Source: Anolis sagrei (Eukaryota; Chordata; Lepidosauria; Squamata; Anolidae). Taken from it: a DNA stretch of 64,000 nucleotides. The stretch covers positions 147,307,074 to 147,371,073 of the forward strand of contig NC_090021.1 of NCBI RefSeq assembly GCF_037176765.1, given 5' to 3'. This document shows, in pieces, positions 1 through 12,600 of this stretch. Both the position numbers and the translations under genes were made by a program. How positions within the stretch are numbered: the stretch's first letter is position 1; each line of letters opens with the position of its first letter. The notes beneath the pieces are model-generated. The model was given only the letters and a program-made list of their open reading frames with translations. It was not told where the DNA came from and searched no databases.

Positions 1-113
1 AAAGCAGAAAGTGAGCAGTGGTTTCTCCTTCCCTGTACATTAATTTATGATCAGTGCTTGGGTTTGGGTAATTTTAGATTCTAGACTTAAAGATATCACA
101 TGGACGGAGAATT

Positions 114-141
114 CTGGTCAGACTATGCCCTTTGGTGGGAA
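114..141 (+). repeat. 28-bp copy of the start of a FERMT1 exon, inside the intron
   Basis: Positions 114-141 are identical to 476-503, which lies in the first FERMT1 exon of the window and encodes WSDYALWWE. The copy sits 362 bp upstream in the preceding intron, with unrelated flanks. Confidence 0.9.
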
Positions 142-462
142 TGTGCTTAACTACATTTGCTTCAAAATGGGTGGAGGCAAACCTGTTGAATAAGCCTCCA
201 AATCTACCCCAACATTATACCTTTGACCTCTCCTTCAAATCCTGCCCTCATGGCATTATCCTTTTATGTTTTCTCTACCCATTTCTAGGAGAGCTTCAGA
301 AAACTTCGCCATCAGAACCTGACTTCTTTTGTGTCTTCTTTTGATGTGACAAATGAAAAATAGAGCCAGGGTCTCAGTTCATTGTTAACTCTAAAATTAG
401 GATTTGTTTGTGTTTGCTGCACTGTAACTCATTTCCTCTTTGCTTTGTTGTTGTTTTTTGAG

Positions 463-696
463 GTGTCTCACAAGACTGGTCAGACTATGCCCTTTGGTGG
501 GAACAAAAGCAATGTTGGCTTCTAAAGACTCATTGGTCACTGGACAAATATGGGGTGCAAGCCGATGCCAAGCTGCTGTTTACTGTTCAACACAAAATGC
601 TGTGTCTCCGTTTGCCAAGCATGAAAACTGTGCGGTTGAGCATCAGCTTCTCTTCAGTAGTATTCAAAGTTGTTGGAGATATTTGCAGGACACTTG
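463..696 (+). CDS. FERMT1: FERMT1 coding exon, F0/F1 region (about residues 52-129)
   Basis: The acceptor is ...TTTTTTGAG before 463 and the donor GTGAGT follows 696. It encodes [18 protein letters not shown] and the F0/F1 strand region ending ...VVGDICRTL, very close to human kindlin-1. The first two bases complete a codon begun in an upstream exon outside the window. The exact acceptor is inferred. Confidence 0.93.
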
Positions 697-3600
697 GTGA
701 GTATGAAGCCCAGGAGAGGGTGAAAGATAGCAAATGATGGCTGATCCAAAACGTCAATAGATAACATCGGATAGACTGTGATGGTGATGATGATATTATA
801 TTAATTAATATTATTGTTGTCATTACCATCAACATTTTCATAGTCTACATGGTATTACCAACTTCCATTTTGGATTATCCATAATTCAGATTGTAGCCTA
901 TTGAAATAATTATCAGCAGATAACATTATGGCAGACTCCAAGCGGAATCATGTTGTGTTCTTATACTTTTCTTCCAGATGTTTTGTTAATTCATTTGGAA
1001 CTTATTGATCCTGGAGAGAGTTTGGTTTTGTTTTCCCAGAGGTGGACTTTCAGTGTGTAGATCTCACTGTGTCCCCTTCTACACAGTAATATAATCCAGA
1101 TGATCAAACAGATAATCCACATTATCTGCTTTGAACTGGATTATCTGAGTTTACACTGCCATATAATCCCGTGCAAAGCAGATAATCTTGCTTTTATATG
1201 GCAGTGTAGGTGGGGCCTGAGCTGTATAAAATCCCACATTATTGGCTTTGGATTATATGGTAGTGTAAACTTAAATAACCCAGTTCAAAGCAGATATTGT
1301 GGATTATCTGCCTTGATATTCTGGGTTATACAGCTTTGTGAAAAGGACCTTGTATCAGAATCATCTCCCTTGCTTTGTCCTTACTATAAATCCAAAGTTT
1401 GCTCTTTTTCTCACATCTTATGTTCTAATTGTTTGACAATTTCAATCTTGACGTCCTCTAGGATGTTTATATTACCATTTATGTTCTTATTTTGTGCATG
1501 AAACAAAGTTTGTGTACACTGAACCCTCAGAAAACGAACGTGTCACTATCTTGGCCACCTGCATGGGTGGGTTTGGATTTTGAAATTCCAGATAAGGCAT
1601 GGCCAACCTTTAGTTGAAACTGGAGACATGGAAATCCTTTAAAATCCAAATTAAAGGATTCCTAATGTTGGTGATGACTGATGTGATTGTGGTGATGATT
1701 AGAATATAGGTGAATTTTCTGTTTCTGTAACCAAAAGATTCCTGCTTTTTTAGGTGTCCACTCCATACTTTTATTTAAGTATATTAATCCAAATTTAGTT
1801 CATTGATATCTTAATATCACATGCAATAGTCACCATCATGGATGGCAGAAATTTCCAAGTGGGAGTATCTGTTGCTGGAAAAAACAACAGAATCTCATGG
1901 CACCTTCAGATCAACAGGTTTTATTTGGCATCAGCTTTCATGTGCCCAGTTCATCAGATTCACTTCCATCCTTCCAAACATTTCATCCATGCTGCTTTCA
2001 CCTGCTGTTTCTCAAAGGAATTGGGATTGCCTAGAACAGCATTTCACAAAATATTTCTTTAGGCATTCTTTGCGGCTGTTGCCCCTTCTAATTGCCTTAT
2101 CATCAAGATTATCAAAGCAGATAATCTACATTATCTGCTTTGAACTAGATTATATGAGTCTACAATGCCATATAATTCAGTTCAAAGCAGATCAAATGGA
2201 TTTTATAGAAAGGACCTAGATCTCACTTTCTGGTTGATAGTTAGTGGTCATCTTTCGCATAGGCAAGGCACCTTTTATATAGTGCTGTCTTAACTCCTAA
2301 GCCATATAGCAATACTGCAAAATCCCTCTACTTTACCAAGTGGGAGTTGTAGTTTTACAAAGTCTTCATCCTTCTCTGCCAACAAGGGAGGAAGTCTCAC
2401 TGTAAGGATTCTTTGCTCCAACTGTGTTGCTATGGGTTTAGTCTTCTCTTGAAAGAACACGCCAAGACACACAGGGACTGAAGATACCATACATATTTAT
2501 TGTCCAAAATACAAGAACCTAGCACTACTGCCCATCTATACCTTAGGTACAATGTCATAAATCACCCAAAAGCCCTGGTGCCTGACCTTTCCCACATACC
2601 ACTTACTTAGGCGATCAATGGTTGTCCGAGTAGGATAGTCTTCCAGGATCAGTGTACTGGCAGTGGGTCCATAGGTGACTGTGGAGTCCTATTCTTGATC
2701 TTCATCTTCTCCCACGGTGAGGGCATTGCTTTCCAGGTGGAAGGTGGTTCCAGTCGGGGTTGGCTTGACACGCCTTCCTCTTGGCACGTTTCTCTCTTTC
2801 ACCCTCCATTCGTGCATCTTCAAATTCTACAGCACTGCTGGTCACAGCTGACCTCCAGCTGGAGCGTTCAAGGGCCAGGGCTTCCCAGTTCTCATTGTCA
2901 TTGCCAGAGTTTTTAAGGTTGGCTTTGAGCCCATCTTTAAATCTCTTTTCCTGTCCTCCAACACTCCGTTTTCCGTTCTTGAGTTCGGAGTAGAGCAACT
3001 GCTTTGGGAGATGGTCTTCGGGCATCCGGACAACATGGCCAGTCCAGCAGAGTTTATGGCAGAAGAGCATCGCTTCAATGCTGGTGGTCTTTGCTTCTTC
3101 CAGGACACTGACATTTGTCCGCCCGTCTTCCCAAGAGATTTGCAGGATTTTCCAGAGGCAGCGCTGATGGAAATGTTCTAAGAGTTGCATGTGATGTCTG
3201 TAGACAGTCCATGTCTCGCAGGCATATAGCAGAGTTGGGAGAACAGTAGCTTTATAAACAAGCACCTTGGTATCCCTACGGATGTCCCGGTCCTCAAACA
3301 CTCTCTGCTTCATTCGGAAAAATGCAGCACTCACAGAGCCCACCTTCTCTCAGGGCAATTGATTTTTATGGCCAGTTCCTATGTCCTTGCAGCATCCTGT
3401 CCTCATCCTGTCTGCCATTATGCTTTGTTCCTATGTTTTGTGTATATTGTTTTATATGCTTTGATGTTTTATATTTTACTGTTATGTTGTTTATTTGATT
3501 GTAATTTGTATTGTTATATTGTAATTTTTGTTCGGGCTTGGCCCCATGTAAGCCGCTCCGAGTCCCCTTTGGGGAGATGGTGGCGGGGTACAAATAAACT

Positions 3601-6600
3601 TTATTATAATATTATTATTTTGACCAACGGCCATGTGCTCTATGTCAGGCTGATAGTTGCATGGCATGAGTGATCATGACACTCACCTAGCCAGAAAAGC
3701 AGGGATTCCCTATGGGTTTCCCTGCTTTTGAGCCATGGCAGTTAAAGTGGTATCAAACTGCATTCATTCTACAGTGTAGATCTACCCTTAGATACACTTC
3801 CACTGGGAGAAGGGCTTTGTTGACAGGGTCACAAAACTCCCAGTATAGAAAAGTTTATTGGACCCCAACCTTCTGTTCTTTCAGGCATTTGGCTAAGACA
3901 GAAATCCTTTGCAGAAGAATCTTAGCTAATAGTATTTTCTGTTCAAAATTCCATTGGCATCTAGTGGTACAACAGTAGCTTTTTCTGTCATTTGTTGCTA
4001 TTGAGTGCTTTTATTTTATCATTATCTTTCCTATTCATATTTACACGTAAGTATTAGATTTGCCTGAGTAGAATCGCAGGATGCCTCAGTAAAACAACTC
4101 ACATGTTTTTGTTTTTAAATAAGAGTTGGAATGATTGTTCTAGGCAGTCAAGGCAGTGTTGTGGGTTAAGTGGTTTTTTTTTCCTCTTACACCTTTCTGG
4201 TTTTAATTTTTTTGAATTTGGCTGCCATAGCAGTTTGAAGGAGCCTGCCTTATCCCAGGAAGGAATCTTGCTCTTAGGCCACAGATTTCCACATATATGG
4301 AGGAGTGTAGTGTGTATCATTCACATCTCTAGTGGAATGCGACCTAATGCATTCACTCCCTGTAGAAAGAATGTGTCACCCCAAGCCATACAAACAGCTG
4401 TGGAGTCCTCTAACTAAAGTCCTAGAACTGTACCTGCAAAGATATCTGCAGTGTTGCAATCACTATGAGGAAAGTGTCAGCTATTGCTCAACAGGAATTA
4501 GTCTCTTAAGTATTCCTAGACCACAAACAAATAGTTATGGAACTGATAAATTAGTGCTGCCTCCAGCAGGTATTTATGACCAACTGTCTTTATAACTTGG
4601 TCATAAATACTGGCGGCATTTATGAACTCCAGCAGGTATATTATATGAGACCATTGTTAAAGAAAACCAGATAGAGCAGAAGACGTTAAGGCATGTGACA
4701 TCATTGATGGTATTTTTATAACTTTACAATACTTCTGTAATAATAGCAGTGGTTCTGTTGCTAAAGCCGAGAAAGTAAAATGCAGGTTAACCTGTGTGGG
4801 GCCACTATGGTCCCATCTACACTGCCATACAATGCAGTTTAACTGCATTGAACTGTATGATATGAATCTACACTGAATATATAATGTAGTTTTAAATATG
4901 ACAGTGTAAATTGAGCCTGTGTAATTCATTCACAGGCATAAAGACAACCCTGAAATATATTGCTATCACTCTGTTTTTCTCAACAAGAAGACATGCGAAA
5001 CTCTAAGAATTACAGTACAAAGTACTGAAAATAGCACTCAACATTCCTGTTTCATTTGGCTGATTTTGGGGATTTGTTCATTTTTTACTTTCAGATCTTT
5101 TGCTTTTTAAATAAAGTATGAAGTGGTTTTAGGTTTGTCTACACCAGGGGTCCACAAACTAAGGTCCGGGGGCCGAATACAGCCCCCCAAGGCCATTTAT
5201 CCGGCCCTCGCTCAGGGTCAACCTAAGTCTGAGATGACTTGAAAGCACATAACAACAACAGCAATAATCCTATCTCATCAGCCAAAAGCAGGCCAACACT
5301 TCCCATTGAAATACTAATAAGTTTATATTTGTTAAAATTGTTCTTCATTTTAATTATTGTATTGTGTTTAAGTATGGGGTTTTTTTTGCAAGTGCAGTGT
5401 GCATAGGAATTCATTCATGCTTTTTTCAAATTATAATCCGGCCCTCCAACAGTTTGAGGGACTGTGACCTGGCCCTCTGTTTAAGAAGTTTCAGGACCCC
5501 TGGTCTACACAGTTGCCACAGTACACATTCTTTGTATCTTAGCTAATAGGACCAAATCAAAGAATATAGTAAGCTTTTGGGCCAGATACATCAACTACTT
5601 TGGGTACCACTTGAATCAACACTGGACATTTCAGGACCCTTTTCTATAGAACACAAGATTGTGGACTGATTTTGATATGAAGACATAGATTGCTATCCAA
5701 AACACATTCAAGCAAGTTATGGGCTGATAGGAAAACATTGGCGTTCTTCAAAGCAGCTGTCATTGCTCAGTTTTGCATGGAGTGTGGGCTCCAGCTACAC
5801 TGACCATTTAATACAGTTCAATGCTTTCTCTGAACTGTGGCAGCTAGACAATGAATGCCCACAAAAGCAAGCCTGTTATGCTCATCAGCGCTCTGTGGTT
5901 TGGGTAATTACCATCCAGGGCTCAAACAGTTTCAGGATTTCCTTTGTATTCATCTGCACAATGAAACCAATTTCTTCAATACTGGTTTCAAACTGACTTA
6001 AATGGTCAGTGTATGTTCCCTTGGTGTGAAATGAGTTTTAAGGATAGTAGGTGCAACCAGTTTGTCTCATTCTGAAATCAGCATCAAATCACAGACAGAT
6101 GTCTCATTTTAAAAAAATATAAACTCAGTGATGCATTTTTTAAAACGTCCTAAGATTAGTAGCATGATAGTTTCTGCCAATCTGTTAATACACATTGAGT
6201 ATCCCTTATCTGCAGTGCTAGGGACCAAAAGTGTTTTGAATTCTGGAACACCTCTACTTGCATGTTTGTACATCATGAGATATCATGAAAATAAGACCCA
6301 AGTCTGAACATGAAATGAATTAATGTTTCTTGTGCGCCTTATACACATAGCTTGAAGGTAATTTTATACACAATGTTTTAATAACTTTGTGCATGAGACC
6401 AAGCTTGTATTCATTGAAAGCAAAGTTGTCACTGTCTCAGACACCCATGTGGACAACTTTTGATTTTGGAATAGAGTCTCGGAGCCCTTCCAGGCACCCT
6501 ATATCCCAGGATCTGATCCCAGATTTTCTGTTTATCCCAGATTATCTGGCAGTGGGCACTCATATAATCCAGTTTAATGCAGTAAACCTGGGATCAGATT

Positions 6601-9600
6601 CTGGGATATAGGGCCTGTCTGGAAGGGTCCTGAGTTACAGAATACTCAGTTTGTGTCATGCATCAAGTGAAGTGGGACAGGAGAGTCTGATTTTAAGAGC
6701 AAAGGAGGTGGGGAGGAAGAAGATGAAACCACTCTGCTTTTGAACTTCAGCAGATAAGCAGAAGGGAAGTGGGGGAAAGCATTGGGAAGAGCGGGGACCC
6801 GTCTTACCCCATTTTCTCTTGGCAAGGTCCTTCTTCGGGGATGGCCAGCCATCCCACACTCTTTCCCCATCTTCTTCCTGCTTCTTCCCATTTCTTGAAT
6901 CAGAAGTCAGGTGTTACCTGACTACTGAAAACAGAGTCTTCTCTCCATTTTAGCATGCTGGCAAGACAGATTCCCACAGGCAACCACTGGAAATGGTTGT
7001 GTATCATGGGATGGCTTCTGTCAAACTCTGTTTTGCTAGCATGCTAAAATGGAGGAAAATGTTAATTCATGTGATGAAGTCCTTCTTCTGGCTTACCTAC
7101 TACTCCCACCATATATGGCAATTTTTATCTCCACTGACCTTATTTCTGAGTCCAAGCTGAGAGAGAAGTGCTTTACTTAGGCAACCTCTTGCTGTCCAAG
7201 TATGATGGCCTTCCAAGTGTAGTGGCTTGGCGGTAGATACGTAGATGACTGTGGAGCCCTATTCTTGACCTACATGTTCTTCCACAGTGAGGGCATTGGT
7301 TTCCAAGTGGAAGGCAGTCCCAGTCAGGGTTAGCTTGACACACCTTCCTCTTGCCCCATTTCTCCCTCCATTTATGCCTCTTCAAATTCCACAGCATTCT
7401 GGGGAGATAAGTGACTGCTAGAGAGGAAGATTCTCCTTTCACTCCTTAAATTGGTGACTTTTTGAGAGGACCATTTCCAGTTTTTTGACCCAACACAGCA
7501 CCATCACCCCCAACAACTAACATACATTTTGGTTCCTCTCCATCCCAAACCTGGAAGTTCACCGAAACAGATGTTGGTCCTGAGCAAAAGCCTCTTCATC
7601 GGCCTAAGGTCAGGAGAGTTGTGCTTCCCAACAGGAAACCAATGTGTGAAAGAAAAGACTAGAGAGCAGGGGTTCCCTGAAATGCAAAAGGCAAAAGGTC
7701 CCTAAGACCAAAAGTAAAACAATTATATAATTGCAATAATGTATGCGAAGTATGCAAAGACATAATATACATTATTGCACTTATATAATTGTTTTACTTT
7801 TGGTCTTGGGTTCCTTTCGTCTTTTGAAAGAAAAGACTCTCAGTTGGAGGAAGCTGTGTTCAGCGTGTTTCCACTTTAAGACTTTTTATCTTGTAAAATT
7901 TTGTCCATAGGTATAAGACGGCCAGAAGAACTTTCTGTGCTGAAATTACCCGAAGATGTGAAAAAGAAAAAAAGGAAAGACAAAGACAAAGAGCCAGTCA
8001 TAGAAGATATCTTAAATTTGCACAACTCCCCAGTGAGTCTGGGGTTGCCAGGTAACAGTCCAGCAGATAATAATTATATTTGTTTTATTAATGCGGTGTC
8101 CACCATCCAGATACAAAATACTCTACAGTAGGGAGAGAGACCCATGAAATTTAGGGAGATAAGATATCTTCCTGGAAAAGATGATAATGTTCAGTAAAAT
8201 GGGCTGTGGTAGAAAAATAGAAGGAATGCAATAGGTGAATTGACTCAATTAAGAAAGCAGTATCTCTGAGTTCACAAGACATAAGCATGGCAGTTGAACT
8301 CTTGACAGGTGTTCATTCATTGGTTCATTCTTTCATGCACTGAGTCAAACCTGATCTAGTTGCAAATAAAAACAGCAAGATGGGATAAGTAAAAAAATCA
8401 GGCCAACATATTAGAAAAGGGTTTTGATATTAAGTGATCTTACAGACTGATTTTCTTGCTTTCCATCCCTAATATTTCAGCAAGCCCTGGCTTATACAGT
8501 AAAACCATGACGCCCATTTATGATCCCATGAGCGGGACCCCCATCTCTTCTACCATCACATGGTTTGGTGACAGTCCTTTGGCGAAACAGAACTGGAGCA
8601 GCCTTGCTTGCAACCACCCCAACTGTACCCCAGAAACACTCGCCAAAATGTATCAGCCTCGAACTTTGGTTGATAAAGCAAAACTAAATGCCGGGTAAGG
8701 GGCACTTCTGGTGATTGTCTCAATTTGCTGGTTTCGATAAGCTAGGAATAAATGTGTGTAGTGAAGCATTGTTCCAGTGTGTGTGTATGTGTTTGCGTTT
8801 GATTTCTGGGGTGGTTTGAGTACCAAACTGTTATTTAGTATTTTGAGGCTGGGATCCCATTCTTTATTGATATTGGCATAAGCAAGTATTATACCACATG
8901 CAATTACTTTTTGTTCTCATATGTTAACTTTGATGGAAGGTGGGGTGGAGATGTGAACATCCATAAACATTTGCATACTTAATTTTAAAAAGGGTGTTTT
9001 GGGCCAGGGATGGGGAGGTATCAGCTATGAAATTCTTTACTTTTGGAGCTTTCATTAGGAAAAATGTATTTGCACAAAATACACATACTTTTTCAGAAAA
9101 TGTTTTGAGGATACTAATCCAGAAAGCTGCAAAAAAAATACCCATTAAAATACATTTTGCATAACTACATGCAGTTCTTTTGCAGGAAATTATGCAACTG
9201 CAACTTCACACAATTTATGCAAATAGTTGCTGAAAACCCATGTGTTGTTTTTCCTGACTATTTTTGCTGTGCAAACAAAAATATAGTTGGTTTTCCTAAC
9301 TAGAATGCTTTCAGATGAATAGAGAGCTTCAGCTTCTACATTTCAGAAAAACTAACAGTTTGTGCGAGAACAAGCACTGATATACAATTTATCTAAGAAA
9401 ATACATAAGAATTAAAAACTGGCACTTTGCTTAGTCAAATATTGCTTGTATGATTATAAACTGGACTTTTACTCTTTATTTTTAAACTAACCTTTTCCTT
9501 CCTCCTCAGATACGTGCAACTACATTTGTTTTTTCTCTTTCCTCTTCCAGGTGGTTAGATTCTTCTCGGTCACTTATGGAGCAAGGCATTCAGGAAGATG

Positions 9601-12600
9601 ATCAGCTTATGTTACGCTTTAAATACTACACTTTCTTTGACTTGAATGCAAAAGTAAGGAACTTTAATACTCCTTTCATAATCTGCTACAATTTAAAACA
9701 TATCGTGGAAAGTCACTTTCAGATCAGTTTTCTTATTTATTTATTTATTTATTTGTCATGTCAGTTATAATGTATTAAAACACAAACAAAGTTAAACGCT
9801 TGGCATTGTACTAAATTTGCTTTGACCAGAAGCTGGCCATTTGGAGTGCCTCTGGTATCACTTTAAGAAGGTCCTCCATTGTGCATGTAGCAGAGCTCAG
9901 GCTGCATTGTAATAGGTGGTCTGTGGTTTGCCCTTCTCACACTCGCATGTCATTGTCTCCACTTTGTAGCCCATTTCTTAAGGTTAGCTCTGCAACTCGT
10001 GGTACCAGAACACAGCCTGTTCAGTGCCTTCCAAGTCACTCAATTTTCTGTGTGCCCAGGACGGAGTTTCTCATCCGGTCTCAGCCATGAATTGAGGTTC
10101 CGGCTTTTAGCCTGCCACTTTTGGACTCTCATTTGCTGAGGTGTTCCTGCAAATATCTCTGTAGATCTTAGGAAGCTGTTTCTTGATTTAAGACATTGGC
10201 ACATTGGCTGATATCCAAACAGAGGATGGAAATGTCACTGCCTTGATCCTGGCGGATGTCAGCTGGTACAATACCGGCTAAGTAGAATAATTTCTCCAGT
10301 GGTGTTGGGCATAGACATCTGTTAAAACCTACAACTTTACACTGTGAAGAAAGTAAAACATTTCAAACTTGCATTTCAACTGAGAGGTACATTTGTTTCA
10401 GTATTCCACAACATTCTGCTTTCCAGATGAGATTATCTATATAGTTTTAGTCACCCTCAGCCAGTGTAACAGATTTTTCCTTTCTGGCAAACTATGCATG
10501 CACATTAAATGTAATTGATCAACATGAAAGTTTATTGCCTTTATACTGGAATTTGTACCAAGCAAAACTATTTGTAAGTTTGAAGTGAAGAAGTAGAACT
10601 TGAAAATAAAATGTGTTTTGCTGCAAATAAGACAGAAAACATATTTTTAGTGCTACCCTTATAGAGTGGATATTTACTGTGCAGAAAAAAAATGAATACC
10701 TCGAACTCAAGCCCTAACATGTGTCTGGCTTTCCGAACCAGCATTCTATATTGCATTCCATTTTAAAATTGTCTGAACAAGTTTTCATTGTTTCTCCTGC
10801 CAATAATTACAAAGCCATGAACTTAGAAAAAAGAGGGAAGAGTATGTTATCTTCTGCAGTTGCTCCAAAGCGTTGGAGGTTGAGCTTTACTACACATGGT
10901 GACTGTGCTGCTAAACAAAATAGCTTCCTACTCATACTTATACAGCCTTAGTTATTACATGAAGTGGGGGGGGGGGGGGGTTGTTTGTGGTTTTTTTTTT
11001 TTTTTTGCTGTTCACTTCCCAAATTGGGTGTAGTTACATTTGCTTCACAGTCGTGGTTTGAGTTTTGGACAACAATTTGGATTTATCTATTGTGAATTGA
11101 GGATACAGTTATAATATATAGAAAAACCACAAACCAAGTAAAAAATGGCATTATACTAAATTTCCTTTGACCAGAAGCTGGCCACTTGGAGTGCCTCTGG
11201 TGTCGCTGTGAGAAGGTCCTCCACTGTGCATGTGGTGGGGCTCAGACTGCATTGTAGTAAGTGGTCTGTGATTTGCTTTTTTCCACATTTGCATGTCATG
11301 GACTCCCACTTTGTAGCCCTATTTCAACTTTGGAGACCAGTGGGTCTTCTCCGTTTGCTCATAGAGACCCACTGGGTGACCTTGGGTGAGTCACACACTC
11401 TCAGCCCCAGAAAACTCCATGATATGGTTGTAATAAGTCAAAAAATGACTTGAAGACACACACAGCAGCAGCAGCAGCAGCGACAACACTGTTGGTTTAG
11501 TTGGACACACTTGTACTATTGATTGCCTTAGGGATAAACCTAAGAGCTTGGAAATGTTACTTTTCTAAACATAACTCACAGAATCCGTCAAACAACAGGA
11601 ATATTGTGGGATTCTGGGAAATATAGGCTGACATCCTTTTGGTTAGACCTAACTAGTGCACATCCATTCAACTAATTGAATGATGAGTCCACAAATAGGC
11701 AGAATCCATTGATTCAATTGATCTCCTTTAGTCTGGACTAGCAATAGCAGGAGGCTCTACTCAAGGCATGGGCAAACTCCGGCCCTCCAGGTGTTTTGGA
11801 CTCGGCCCTCCATGTGTTTTGGACTTCAACTTCAAAGTCCAAAACACCTGGAGGGCCAAAGTTTGCCCATGCCTTCTCTAGAATCTGAAATGTAACTTTT
11901 TCCAAGCCCTGCTTCGAGGCACTCTGTGTAGAGGCAGTTGCACTGTTGTAAGTGTTTGATCTATGACAATTTTGCACAAAAATCATGTCCACTCTCATGC
12001 AGCCTTGGTCTTGCTTCTTTTCCCAACAGTATGATGCTGTACGGATCAGCCAGCTGTACGAACAAGCTCGGTGGGCTATTCTGCTGGAAGAAATAGACTG
12101 TACAGAGGAAGAAACTTTCATTTTTGCTGCACTGCAGGTACATGCTTGCTCCTAAGTTGAAAAACCAGTTTTCCCACTTGCGTTAAGCAGTTGCCAAAAC
12201 ACAAGTACAACAAACACCATATGAATTTATAGTTCCGCATGAGGCCTCACCTCCCTCCAGCTTCTCAACTGTAATTAACTGGTTTGCTCGTGCAAATTCT
12301 ATTTAAACATATGTAAATAATGAACAGATGCCCTAATATTTTACAACAGATGTTGTTGTTTTTAATCGTGTCAGAAGCAAATTGAGAAAATACTGCAAGT
12401 TGCTTCTGGTGTGAGAGAATTGGCTGTCTGCAAGGACGTTGCCCAGGGGGTGCCCAGATGTGTTAACATTCTGTAGGAGGTTGCTCCCATGTTGCCACAT
12501 AAGAAGCTGGGGTTGACAGATGAGAGCTTACCCCATCTCGCAGATTCAAACCACCAACCTTCAGGTTGTAAAGCATTTGTAGCTGCCGACCAAAAATATT

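Noticed and set aside
1100-1501. 133-codon open frame
   Set aside because: It lies across a palindromic MITE and a Tigger-like fragment; the coding look is due to the repeat.
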